Below are positions 22,047 through 30,308 of a stretch of DNA of 64,000 bases, in pieces (the stretch's first letter is position 1; each line of letters starts with the position of its first letter). This stretch comes from Flavobacterium endoglycinae. Its GTDB lineage: Bacteria; Bacteroidota; Bacteroidia; Flavobacteriales; Flavobacteriaceae. The notes under the pieces were generated by a model. That model had not been told where the DNA came from and did not search any database. It saw only the letters and a program-made list of their open reading frames with translations. The stretch is taken from positions 248,001 through 312,000 of the forward strand of contig NZ_CP071448.1 in assembly GCF_017352115.1 (NCBI RefSeq). The letters are read 5' to 3'. The position numbers and the translations under genes are program-made.

Positions 22047-23597
22047 ATGACACCATTAATTCGTAAACTACTCATATTTACTGTAATCCTTGCTGCGATT
22101 ATGGAATTAATCGATATTTCGATTGTAAATGTGGCGCTTTCGCACATGAGCGGTAATCTTGGTGCAACGCTCGAAGATACTTCTTGGGTAATCACAGCGT
22201 ATGCCATTGCCAATGTAATTATTATTCCCATTACAAGTTTTTTGAGCGGTAAACTCGGAAGACGTAATTATTATATTGGTTCGATTGTTTTATTCACTTT
22301 CTGTTCTTTTATGTGCGGACATTCGTCTAATATCTGGATGCTGGTTTTCTTCCGATTTTTGCAGGGAATCGGCGGAGGCGCTTTATTATCAATTTCGCAG
22401 GTAGTTGTTTTCGAGCAGTTTCCAAAAGAAAAACAGTCCACAGCTGGAGCATTATTTGGTGCAGGAGTTTTTATAGGTCCAACGATTGGCCCTACACTTG
22501 GCGGATATATAACTGAAAACTACGACTGGCCTTGGATTTTCTTAATCAACATTCCAATTGGGATTTTTGTTGCTATTTCGTGTTACTTTTTGCTTCGCGA
22601 ACCAGAAATAAAACCACCAACTGCAAAAGTCGACTGGACTGGGATTGGTTTACTGGCTGTTGGCGTAGGTGCTTTACAAACGGTTTTAGAACGAGGCGAA
22701 GTCGAAGACTGGTTCGAAACCCGATATATTGTTGTATTAACCGTAATTGCTGTCACTACCCTGCTCTTCTTTATTTATTGGGAATTATCAATTGAAAATC
22801 CCGTTGTAAATCTTCGGGTTCTTAAAAGTAAATCCTTAAGTATCGCAGCCGTTCTGACTTTTGTAACCGGTTTTGGAATGTTTATTTCTATTTATATAAG
22901 TCCAGTAGTGGCACAGCGTCTTTTGAGTTTTTCTCCGTATCAAACAGGATTGTTACTTCTGCCCGGAGCTATATTGGCTTTAGTCGCCCTAAAAATATGC
23001 GGTACTTTGCTTCAAAAAGGCGTTTCTCCTGCAATTGTTATTGCTATGGGATTTATCATTTTTATTTACTTCAACTGGCGAATGTCGGGAATAACGTTAA
23101 ATACCAGCGGTGCAGAAGTGGCTGCTTCGCTTATTTTCAGAGCAATTGGGATGGCTTTACTCACGGTTCCCTTAACCATGCTTGCGGTTTCTTCTCTTGA
23201 AGATAAAGATGTTGGACAAGGCGCCGCACTTAATAATATGATGCGTCAGCTGGGTGGTTCGTTTGGTGTATCGATTATCAATACATACGTCGCCCATAGA
23301 TTTGCCGAACATCGGAATGTATTAGTTTCAAATGTAAATCCAAGCAATATTAAAGCTATGGATCGACTGAACGCTTATATCACGTATTTTCAATACAGAG
23401 GATTTACATATAATGAAGCACGCGCTAAAGCTTTAAAACTTATGGAAAACATTATTCTGAAACAGTCTTCTCTGCTCAGTTATCGCGATGCGTTTTTCTT
23501 TGTAGGTTTGTTTTTTATTGCGGCGCTGCCGTTATTATTATTTGTGCTCAGCAAATCCAAAAAACCGCAGACCAATCTGGTTATTTCGGATCATTAA
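22047..23597 (+). CDS. MFS multidrug transporter, DHA2 family (EmrB/QacA type)
   Basis: 516 residues with about 14 hydrophobic segments. DHA2 marks: IDISIVNVALSHMSGNLGATLEDTSWVITAY at the start of helix 1-2, a motif-A-like GKLGRR, RFLQGIGGG, and motif C GPTIGPTLGGYITENYDWPWIFLINIPIG. It exports drugs or toxic organic compounds with protons through the inner membrane. No membrane-fusion protein is adjacent, so it may act alone or with unlinked partners. It ends in a strong bidirectional terminator. Confidence 0.94.
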   Translation: MTPLIRKLLIFTVILAAIMELIDISIVNVALSHMSGNLGATLEDTSWVITAYAIANVIIIPITSFLSGKLGRRNYYIGSIVLFTFCSFMCGHSSNIWMLVFFRFLQGIGGGALLSISQVVVFEQFPKEKQSTAGALFGAGVFIGPTIGPTLGGYITENYDWPWIFLINIPIGIFVAISCYFLLREPEIKPPTAKVDWTGIGLLAVGVGALQTVLERGEVEDWFETRYIVVLTVIAVTTLLFFIYWELSIENPVVNLRVLKSKSLSIAAVLTFVTGFGMFISIYISPVVAQRLLSFSPYQTGLLLLPGAILALVALKICGTLLQKGVSPAIVIAMGFIIFIYFNWRMSGITLNTSGAEVAASLIFRAIGMALLTVPLTMLAVSSLEDKDVGQGAALNNMMRQLGGSFGVSIINTYVAHRFAEHRNVLVSNVNPSNIKAMDRLNAYITYFQYRGFTYNEARAKALKLMENIILKQSSLLSYRDAFFFVGLFFIAALPLLLFVLSKSKKPQTNLVISDH

Positions 23598-23601
23598 AAT
23601 C

Positions 23602-23640
23602 AAAAAGCAGTAATCTGGCATTTTAAGATTACTGCTTTTT
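23602..23640. terminator. Bidirectional intrinsic terminator
   Basis: Perfect 15-bp stem AAAAAGCAGTAATCT / AGATTACTGCTTTTT with a 9-nt loop between the convergent MFS and GH2 genes. Confidence 0.95.
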
Positions 23641-23642
23641 AA

Positions 23643-26471
23643 TTATTTCTTAAACCCCATATTTAAAGTTCCCGTTTTTAAACCGTTAGCGAAAGCTGAA
23701 AGAATAACCTCTTTTGCATTTTCTTCTTTTTGGATAATAATCTGAGCATATCCATTAAAAAGCTTTCTTTTCCAAGGTTTGGCAGGCGTTATCACTTGAA
23801 TAATTCCAGGATCTGTATTCATAACGTCCCAGTCTTTTATTTTTTGTAAAGGTGTTGCGGCAATATAAATTGCGTTTTTACCTTCTTTTAAAACTGTAAA
23901 ATCCAAAACATATTTCTGAGAATCTTCAGCACTTGGATTTATTAGGTGTCCGTTGACAAAAACTACTGTTTCAATTCCTATTTTCTTATAAAAGAAACTC
24001 ACCGTATTTGAAGCCGAATACTTCTTTAAATCAAATTCTCCTCTATAAATATGCGATGGCGCTTGTTTTTTATAATCACGGTCTTGAAAAGCTGTAATCC
24101 ATTCATTTTCTGGATAGCTAGATAATTCATTTGGCAAAGATGCCGATGTACCTTTCTGTTCCTGAAAATGCGTTATAGAAACCAATTCAACATCATCCAG
24201 AAACTGATCTTTTTCTAAAGAAGTTGGATCGCCATTTCCTACTCCTAAAATCTTTCCTCCTTTTATTGAAAATGTAATTTCATCATTTGCAGTAGGAACA
24301 TGTAAGCCGTTTTTATCGGTAACCTCAACCGTAACAACCTTAACATTTCCTTCTGAAAGATTTTCTTGGTCTGTTGATAGTTTTATGTTTTCAGCTTTTC
24401 CAGTTGTTTTTTGAACTTCGGTTAAAATCTTTCTTCCGTTTTTATATCCAACAGCTTCTAAAGTTCCGGGCACATACTTTACTTTCCATTCTAAATGACT
24501 GTTGATTTCCATCTTCTTCTTACCCAGACTTTTTTTGTTTAAGAAAAGTTCCACTTCATCACAATTCGAATGCACCCAGACCTCAATTTCTTTGCCTTGC
24601 ATTCCGTTCCAGTTCCAATGCGGCATGATATGCAAAACAGGTTTGTTTGTCCACCATGATTTCAAATAAAATACGTTGTCTTTCGGGAAACCGCAGACAT
24701 CCATCATTCCAAAATAAGACGTAACCGACGGCCAGCCGTACGGAGTGGGTTCGCCTCGATAATCAAATCCTGTCCAAATGAACATTCCTGCCAGGTAAGG
24801 TCTTTCGGCATAAAACTTCCAGCCTTCTTCTATACTATAAAATGTCGGACGTGGTTTTCGATCATAAGCACTTTGATAATGTTTGGCATCATCTGTAAAA
24901 TAAATGCCTCTTGTAGCAAAAGTCGAACCTTCTTCTGTCCCCATTCCCGGCTGATTTTTAAATTCATTTCTATGGGCATCAATATCTCCGTTTCCGAGAT
25001 AATTATATCCCATAATTTCAACCACAGATGAAATGCCGCTTTTAAACCCGCTGCTGATTCCAACCGTTACAGGTCTTGTTGAATCAATGCTTTTGGCAAA
25101 ATCCTGCATAACATTTGTAATTCTTTCGCCCACAATGTTACCTTCTATATTCCATTCTTCGTTTCCAACTGACCAGCAGAAAATACTTGGATGATTTCGA
25201 TCGCGTTTCATCATTCGCTCCAAATCATTCAAATGATAATCGTTAATTCCCATTAAGCGCGTTTCGTCTATAACCAGCATTCCCAGTTTATCGCAGGCTT
25301 CCAACAATTCGGGTGTTGGCGGATGATGCGAACAACGATACGCATTCGAACCCATTTCTTTTAGTTTCTGGATTCTGTAATATTGAATTTCATCAGGCAG
25401 AGCCGTTCCAATTCCGGCATGATCTTGATGATTGTTGGTTCCTTTTAATTTTAAAGATTTTCCATTTAGAAAAAATCCTTTTTCAGCATCAAATTTGATT
25501 GTTCTAATGCCAAAAGAAGTTTCATAACGGTCTATTATTTTCCCGTTTTGTTTTAATTCTGTCACTAATCGATACAAATTTGGCAAATCAATATCCCACA
25601 ACTTCGGATTGTGAACAATCAATTTTGATTTGTAATTGGCTGATTTATAAAACTCAGGAACCGTTATACTTTCAGAAGTATTTGCATTTTGTTTATCCGA
25701 AGCATCAAAAATAGTCTGAATCACTTCGACTGAACCTTTGTAATTTCCTTTATTTTCAATTGTAATTTCGGCTGTAACTTCAGCATTATCAGCTTTAACT
25801 TCAGAAGTTACATACGTTCCGTTTAACGCAATATGAACTGGATTTGTTTTCTTTAAATATACGTGTCTGTAAATTCCAGCACCTTCATAAAACCAGCCTT
25901 CTTCCATAGAGGCATCGGCACGGACCACAATTGTATTTTCTCCTCCATAATTAACATAAGCCGTTACATCATATTCAAATCCGTTATAACCGCTTTGTTC
26001 TGTCCCAAGGTAATAACCGTTGAAGAAAACTTTTGAATTTCTAAAAACGCCATCAAATTGCAGGGAGATTATTTTTCCTTTATCAGTTTCTGGAATCGTG
26101 ATTTTTTTTCGGTACCAGCCAATACTTTTTTCAGGAAAACCTTTTCCAGCCATTTTAAATCCGTGGCTGAAACTTCCGTTTTCGCCAAAAGGCTGTTCTA
26201 CTGCCCAATCATGAGGGAGATCAAGCTTTCGCCATGCGCGGTCATCAAAATCTTTTGACGCAGGTCCGTCTCCAAAACCGGTTTTCGTCAAATAAGAAAA
26301 ATATCCTTCAGCGTGTCCAAAATCTTTTTTGGTATCGTATAAATGTCCAAATGAAAAACGCCAGTCTTTATCAATTACAATCCATTCCCGATCTGATTTA
26401 TTCTGGGCAAAAGTCAGGTTGTACATGACAATAAAAAACAGCGTAAAGATTTTAGAAACTATAATTTTCAT
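23643..26471 (-). CDS. Glycoside hydrolase family 2 beta-galactosidase-like enzyme with DUF4982
   Basis: 942 residues with a signal peptide (IFTLFFIVMYNLTFAQ). Order: sugar-binding domain (about 30-230), immunoglobulin-like domain, TIM barrel with SHHPPTPELLEACD, acid/base Glu438 in CWSVGNEEW and nucleophile Glu513 in GMGTEEGST, then DUF4982 (about 620-700) and two further beta-domains. Secretion points to a periplasmic role in degrading beta-galactosides or related plant glycans. GH2 also covers glucuronidases and mannosidases; with DUF4982, beta-galactosidase is the commonest. No SusC/SusD pair is adjacent. Confidence 0.93.
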   Translation of the reverse strand: MKIIVSKIFTLFFIVMYNLTFAQNKSDREWIVIDKDWRFSFGHLYDTKKDFGHAEGYFSYLTKTGFGDGPASKDFDDRAWRKLDLPHDWAVEQPFGENGSFSHGFKMAGKGFPEKSIGWYRKKITIPETDKGKIISLQFDGVFRNSKVFFNGYYLGTEQSGYNGFEYDVTAYVNYGGENTIVVRADASMEEGWFYEGAGIYRHVYLKKTNPVHIALNGTYVTSEVKADNAEVTAEITIENKGNYKGSVEVIQTIFDASDKQNANTSESITVPEFYKSANYKSKLIVHNPKLWDIDLPNLYRLVTELKQNGKIIDRYETSFGIRTIKFDAEKGFFLNGKSLKLKGTNNHQDHAGIGTALPDEIQYYRIQKLKEMGSNAYRCSHHPPTPELLEACDKLGMLVIDETRLMGINDYHLNDLERMMKRDRNHPSIFCWSVGNEEWNIEGNIVGERITNVMQDFAKSIDSTRPVTVGISSGFKSGISSVVEIMGYNYLGNGDIDAHRNEFKNQPGMGTEEGSTFATRGIYFTDDAKHYQSAYDRKPRPTFYSIEEGWKFYAERPYLAGMFIWTGFDYRGEPTPYGWPSVTSYFGMMDVCGFPKDNVFYLKSWWTNKPVLHIMPHWNWNGMQGKEIEVWVHSNCDEVELFLNKKSLGKKKMEINSHLEWKVKYVPGTLEAVGYKNGRKILTEVQKTTGKAENIKLSTDQENLSEGNVKVVTVEVTDKNGLHVPTANDEITFSIKGGKILGVGNGDPTSLEKDQFLDDVELVSITHFQEQKGTSASLPNELSSYPENEWITAFQDRDYKKQAPSHIYRGEFDLKKYSASNTVSFFYKKIGIETVVFVNGHLINPSAEDSQKYVLDFTVLKEGKNAIYIAATPLQKIKDWDVMNTDPGIIQVITPAKPWKRKLFNGYAQIIIQKEENAKEVILSAFANGLKTGTLNMGFKK

Positions 26472-26684
26472 AAAAGTGGTTGGTCAGTTAGAATGTTTAA
26501 AAAGATAAAATTAAGCTATAAAGCCGGTTTAAATTAATAGTATTTTGTCAAAACACTCACACTTACTTTATTTTAAGGGGTAAAAATGAAGGGCAAAAAT
26601 TTAGAATCATTCTATTGGCTATACTTTTTAAAATAATTTTCTTTTGGTGTAATTTTATATTAAATTTTTAAAAGCAGAGAGAAT

Positions 26685-27068
26685 ATGAGTGTTATTAAAG
26701 ATGAAAAAAAGCTTCTGAACACCATTAAACGAATCGATGAAAAGATCGATAAGATTAATGATCAAAAGATAGTTGCCTTTTTTGAATCTCTTGGATTAAC
26801 AGAAAGAGAGGACGTTCCCAAGAATTTTCTGGACTGGGAAACGATTCTTATTATCGTTCCCGACCGCCACATTTCGCATGAACTAAAATATTATAAATTC
26901 TCTATATCACGACTTTTTTTCGTAACCAATCCTTATGCCGACAAGATTCATATTTATGATTTTGACCAATGGAAAAGCGTTACGCGAAATAAAACTCAAT
27001 TTCAAATTAGGGAAATGATGAAGACGAATTTTGGCGGTGTGAAAAACCTATCCAAAGATCAAGACTAA
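26685..27068 (+). CDS. Hypothetical protein upstream of the ChrB-AraC gene
   Basis: 127 residues, no signal peptide. The first 40 residues are a charged helix (LLNTIKRIDEKIDKINDQK), followed by FFESLGLTEREDVPKNFLDWETILIIVPDRHIS and a basic, aromatic-rich C-terminus. I do not recognise a domain. The next gene begins 14 bp after its stop, so the two form an operon and the protein probably belongs to the same response (inference). Confidence 0.75.
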   Translation: MSVIKDEKKLLNTIKRIDEKIDKINDQKIVAFFESLGLTEREDVPKNFLDWETILIIVPDRHISHELKYYKFSISRLFFVTNPYADKIHIYDFDQWKSVTRNKTQFQIREMMKTNFGGVKNLSKDQD

Positions 27069-27082
27069 ATCAAATTATTATC

Positions 27083-27949
27083 ATGAAATGGATCACACGG
27101 GAAAGGCCCAAAATTGACAGAATTGCGTGCCCTTGGCTTATTAAAAAATTTATCGATTCTGAGGCTGAATTCCTGTATGTTCCTTTCGATGATGTTCTCA
27201 ATAAAGCAAAGGAACTAAATGCCGTTCCGTTTGATATTCCAAATGTAGAATACAGTCATTACAATGAAGAGTGCACCTTTGACTATATTGTAAAAAAACA
27301 TCAAATTACAGATCCTGCTGTTTTAATAATGGCAAAAATTGTTCGTGGCGCCGATACAGATCGTCATGACCTTGCAAAAGAAGCTGCTGGACTCTGGGCA
27401 ATTTCAGCCGGATTAGCTCATAATATAACTGATGATCAAGAACTTCTTGAAACTGGATTAAAGCTTTATGATGGGCTTTACAGCTGGGCTTCTTATTTAT
27501 ACCATCAAAATCATCTTGAAAATAGTCCTTTCGAAAGTCTGCTTCAGGAAGTATACAAAAAGTTTCTTTCTGAAAAGAAATCCAGTAAAAAAACACCTTC
27601 GTGGGTCAAAGAACTCAAAGAAATTATACAGGATCAAATCGATACCCAGTTTAATTTTGATCTGAAAAAGATTTCAAATGATTTAGAATTAAACCCATCT
27701 TATTTATCAAGAGAGTTTTCAAAGTATTTTGAAGATTTAAATTTTGGTGAATATGTTCGTAAATTACGAATTGAAAAAGCGATCAATTTAATTCAAAATT
27801 CGGATCTTACTTTAACTGAAATTGCTTATATGACAGGATTTTCAGATCAAAGTCATTTTACCCGAATATTTAAACTTCACACTGGAAAAAATCCTTCTTC
27901 ATACAGAAAAAACGCTTCAAAAAGTAAACCAGATACAAAAGGTAAATAG
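27083..27949 (+). CDS. Fusion of ChrB chromate-resistance domain and AraC DNA-binding domain
   Basis: 288 residues. Residues 1-135 match the ChrB C-terminal domain: MKWITRERPKIDRIACPWLI, FDIPNVEYSHYNEECTFD, IVRGADTDRHDLAKEAAG. Residues about 180-280 are a full AraC double helix-turn-helix (LKKISNDLELNPSYLSREFS, then LTLTEIAYMTGFSDQSHFTRIFKLHTGKNPSSY). In classical ChrB this domain is fused to a different N-terminal region and senses chromate; here it occupies the place of a sensor. No chrA transporter is nearby. The fusion looks intact rather than frame-shifted. I infer a metal- or oxyanion-sensing regulator. Confidence 0.9.
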   Translation: MKWITRERPKIDRIACPWLIKKFIDSEAEFLYVPFDDVLNKAKELNAVPFDIPNVEYSHYNEECTFDYIVKKHQITDPAVLIMAKIVRGADTDRHDLAKEAAGLWAISAGLAHNITDDQELLETGLKLYDGLYSWASYLYHQNHLENSPFESLLQEVYKKFLSEKKSSKKTPSWVKELKEIIQDQIDTQFNFDLKKISNDLELNPSYLSREFSKYFEDLNFGEYVRKLRIEKAINLIQNSDLTLTEIAYMTGFSDQSHFTRIFKLHTGKNPSSYRKNASKSKPDTKGK

Positions 27950-27977
27950 TGTTCTATTTACTGAAGTTGTAAATATA

Positions 27978-27985
27978 TAGCTTTG
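27978..27985 (+). promoter_or_regulatory. -7-like element
   Basis: TAGCTTTG fits TAnnTTTG, 21 bp before the ATG of the 164-residue protein; no -33 TTG at the right distance, since the nearest is only 8 bp away. Confidence 0.4.
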
Positions 27986-28006
27986 TTTTACTAAACAAAA
28001 CTATTT

Positions 28007-28501
28007 ATGACTACCAGGCTTTTTTATTTATTGATCTTATTTGTTTCAGCAAATATGTATTCTCAAACAGTTTATCCTAAAATAACGGGATATTTTGGCA
28101 TTATGCATCCTATTGTGACTGTTAGCAGTGAACAAACCAATGTAAATTTTCGAGATTATTATGCTGTAGGTTTTCCAACGGGAATTAATATTTGGAAAAA
28201 TCAAAAAATAGGATTTTCATTTGAAGTAGTTCCTAATATTAAAGTTCAAGGCGACAGCGATAAAGTAACCAACTTGTTATTTCACCCAGGTGTTTTAGTG
28301 GCATTGGGAAATGGTTATACCTTTGCTGGAAGAGCTGCTTTTGAAAGCGGCGGAAGATATGGAGTAACGCCTGTGTTTAATAAAACTATTATCAAAAGTG
28401 AAAGCTGCAGTTATTATGCGGCGATTCCGCTTCCAGTGCGTTTTGGCAATGATCATCCAACTTCGTTTACAGTTGGTTTTCAATTTGGGATCGCTTTTTA
28501 A
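28007..28501 (+). CDS. Small outer-membrane-barrel-like secreted protein
   Basis: 164 residues with a signal peptide (LFYLLILFVSANMYSQ). The mature chain is beta-rich with alternating aromatic and polar residues and ends GNDHPTSFTVGFQFGIAF, a terminal Phe typical of outer membrane barrels. Likely an 8-strand barrel; function unknown. It follows the ChrB-AraC gene by 57 bp with its own -7-like box, so co-transcription is uncertain. Confidence 0.75.
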   Translation: MTTRLFYLLILFVSANMYSQTVYPKITGYFGIMHPIVTVSSEQTNVNFRDYYAVGFPTGINIWKNQKIGFSFEVVPNIKVQGDSDKVTNLLFHPGVLVALGNGYTFAGRAAFESGGRYGVTPVFNKTIIKSESCSYYAAIPLPVRFGNDHPTSFTVGFQFGIAF

Positions 28502-28592
28502 ATTCCCCGAATTTCAAATTAGAAAATGTTGAAGACAACTTTGGCGGATTTAGGAAACGAACACGGAAACAAGTAACTAAATTTAAAAAATT

Positions 28593-28624
28593 AAAGGCCC
28601 ATTTCTTTATTGATTTGGGCTTTT
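28593..28624. terminator. Weak intrinsic terminator
   Basis: Stem GCCCA / TGGGC with flanking AAA and TTTT runs and a bulged G, between the convergent 164-residue and LprI-like genes. Confidence 0.6.
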
Positions 28625-28647
28625 CTATTTTCTCGTTAATCCTAAAA

Positions 28648-29052
28648 CTAACCTTTTTGAATAAGCTCTTTTACTCTGCCAAAAACAAATTTTGCCTGCT
28701 CATCATAAATAATCATATCAAAATCTTGTGTTCCTTCAATAAAATTTCCTTCCTTTTTGGTATCTGCATATACTTTTTGAAAAAACTGATCTCGTTTTTT
28801 AAGCCATGCTAATTGTTCTTTCTTTAGCTTTGATTGTTCTTTTGAACTCATCTTAGCTTTAAGATTTTTATACGATACATTCAACAAACTATCAGACTGA
28901 TTGTAATACTCAAGAGCACAATTTCGCATATTGTTACCTTTATCCAGACACTTTTGGTATTTTGATTTTAATTTATAAATCGTTTCAAGCGTCTGTGAAT
29001 TTGATTTCAATGAAATAAATACCAACAATACTAAAAGTGCTTTTTGAATCAT
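28648..29052 (-). CDS. LprI/DUF1311-like secreted protein
   Basis: 134 residues with a signal peptide (MIQKALLVLLVFISLKSNSQ). The mature part holds CLDKGNNMRNCALEYYNQSDSLLNVSYKNLKAKMSSKEQSKLKKEQLAWLKKRDQFF, the helical lysozyme-inhibitor LprI/DUF1311 pattern with its conserved cysteines and WLKKRD. In Gram-negatives such proteins are periplasmic; lysozyme inhibition is shown for only some. The C-terminal 40 residues are less conserved. A TlpA-like gene lies 89 bp upstream. Confidence 0.85.
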   Translation of the reverse strand: MIQKALLVLLVFISLKSNSQTLETIYKLKSKYQKCLDKGNNMRNCALEYYNQSDSLLNVSYKNLKAKMSSKEQSKLKKEQLAWLKKRDQFFQKVYADTKKEGNFIEGTQDFDMIIYDEQAKFVFGRVKELIQKG

Positions 29053-29141
29053 AATATCTTAATTTAAGTATTCGTAAGATTTTTTCATATTAAAAAAACA
29101 AAAATATATAAGCATTAGCTAGCTTACACGTAATAAATTTA

Positions 29142-29633
29142 TTATTGTGCTAATTGATTTTGAATCATATCTTCTAAAGCTTTCCCATGGATATTCTTTG
29201 CCAGGATGATTCCGTTTTTATCTATCAGGAAATTCAAAGGAACTGACTGCAGCATATAATCTCCCACAACTGGTGAAGTCCAGTATTTTAAATCACTTAC
29301 ATTTGTCCAAGGCAGTTTCCCTTTTGCAATTGCAGCTAACCAAAGCGGCTTTTTTGTATCCATAGAAACACCATAAATCGATAATTTGTCAGGATAAGCA
29401 TTGTGCAGTTTTAATAATAAGGGCTGTTCTTTGATGCAAGGTCCGCACCATGAAGCCCAAAAATCAACTAAAACCAGCGAACCTCTTAAAGAAGAAAGCG
29501 CTACATTTTCTCCCTTTGTATTTGGAAGATCGATTTCTGGAGCAATATCACCAACATCGACACCTATAACCTGTGCTTTTGAACTGGTGATCACACAACA
29601 TAAGAATGCTACGATAAGTAAAGTTTTTTTCAT
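29142..29633 (-). CDS. TlpA-like thioredoxin-fold protein
   Basis: 163 residues with a signal peptide. The redox motif WASWCGPC (Cys pair about 62-65) follows SSLRGSLVLVDFWASWCGPC, and the cis-Pro loop is in SVPLNFLIDKNG. This is the TlpA/ResA group of periplasmic thiol-disulfide oxidoreductases, acting in cytochrome c maturation or disulfide repair. Compared with typical Bacteroidetes TlpA proteins it lacks the N-terminal DUF4369 domain, so it is a minimal form. Confidence 0.92.
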   Translation of the reverse strand: MKKTLLIVAFLCCVITSSKAQVIGVDVGDIAPEIDLPNTKGENVALSSLRGSLVLVDFWASWCGPCIKEQPLLLKLHNAYPDKLSIYGVSMDTKKPLWLAAIAKGKLPWTNVSDLKYWTSPVVGDYMLQSVPLNFLIDKNGIILAKNIHGKALEDMIQNQLAQ

Positions 29634-29672
29634 AATTAAGTTTAAAATTAGATTATAGGGCTGAAATTTATC

Positions 29673-29814
29673 TCTCGTAAAGTCGCAGAGTCGTCAAGTT
29701 TTAGATCTAAGTTTGAATTATTCGGCTAAAGCCTTCCTCTTTTACTCTTTTTTAACCTCCAGCTAAAGCAAAAGGCAATTCATAAAAACTTCTTGACTCT
29801 GCGTCTTTGCGAGA
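29673..29814. repeat. Inverted repeat of octamer words
   Basis: TCTCGTAAAGTCGCAGAGTC (29673-29692) and GACTCTGCGTCTTTGCGAGA (29795-29814) pair at 18 of 20 positions. Both arms are octamer series (TCGTAAAG, TCGCAGAG). A near-identical word, TCTCGCAAAGTCGCAGAG, recurs at 55397-55414. Confidence 0.75.
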
Positions 29815-29888
29815 TTATTCTAAAAACAAATATAAAATTTTCTTTGACAGAATTCCTTGACCTGCGAAAACTTTCTTCTTTCTTCTTT

Positions 29889-29936
29889 ACTCTTTACTCT
29901 TTACTCTTTACTCTTTACTCTTTACTCTTTACTCTT
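29889..29936 (+). repeat. Heptanucleotide tandem repeat (ACTCTTT)x6.9
   Basis: Six full ACTCTTT units and one truncated, starting about 29889, preceded by imperfect TTCTTTC units. It ends 29 bp before the TTG of the ArsR promoter. Slippage would change upstream spacing. Confidence 0.92.
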
Positions 29937-29964
29937 AAAATTATCCTAAATATTTTTCTCTTAA

Positions 29965-29994
29965 TTGATATATCGGGAAAAGTCGATATATTTG
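29965..29994 (+). promoter_or_regulatory. ArsR promoter with overlapping inverted-repeat operator
   Basis: TTG (29965-29967), 19 bp, TATATTTG (29987-29994). The inverted repeat ATATATCG (29968-29975) / CGATATAT (29984-29991), 8-bp spacer, sits in the spacer and overlaps the -7 box. The ATG is only 4 bp after the -7 box, so the transcript may be leaderless. Confidence 0.82.
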
Positions 29995-29998
29995 CTTC

Positions 29999-30301
29999 AT
30001 GGAACCGATAGAAATTTTTAAAGCATTATCTAATAAGTCCAGATTGCAAATGCTGGAATGGCTAAAAGAGCCTGAATTAAACTTTCCGGGACAGCTTGAA
30101 CATGCCGGATTTGAACATGGTGTGTGTGTTGGACAAATTCAAGCCAAAGCCGGTTTAACACAATCCACAGTATCTGAATATCTCTCTATTTTACAGCGCG
30201 CTGGTTTTATTGAAGCCAAACGTGTTGGACAATGGACGTATTATAAACGTAACGAAGGTGCCTTTGAAGCACTCAGTAAATTAATTCAATCTAATTTGTA
30301 A
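29999..30301 (+). CDS. ArsR-family winged-helix regulator
   Basis: 100 residues, the usual size. IFKALSNKSRLQMLEWLKEPE is the first helix pair, and GLTQSTVSEYLSILQRAGFIEAKRVGQWTYYKRNEGAFEAL is the winged helix. A Cys in HGVCVGQIQAK (about 40) might sense electrophiles or metals (inference). It is immediately followed, 7 bp later, by an OYE-family reductase. The inverted repeat overlapping its promoter suggests negative autoregulation. Confidence 0.92.
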   Translation: MEPIEIFKALSNKSRLQMLEWLKEPELNFPGQLEHAGFEHGVCVGQIQAKAGLTQSTVSEYLSILQRAGFIEAKRVGQWTYYKRNEGAFEALSKLIQSNL

Positions 30302-30308
30302 AATTACT

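Larger units (their letters stand above)
29634..29998. other. Intergenic region with octamer inverted repeat, heptamer array and ArsR promoter
   Basis: 365 bp holding three structures listed separately: the 20-bp imperfect inverted repeat 29673-29814, the ACTCTTT array 29889-29936 and the promoter/operator 29965-29994. The stretch between them is AT-rich with no gene. Confidence 0.6.

Noticed and set aside
24830..25063. Open frame inside the GH2 gene
   Set aside because: It lies fully in another frame of a well-supported glycoside hydrolase and has no recognisable motif.
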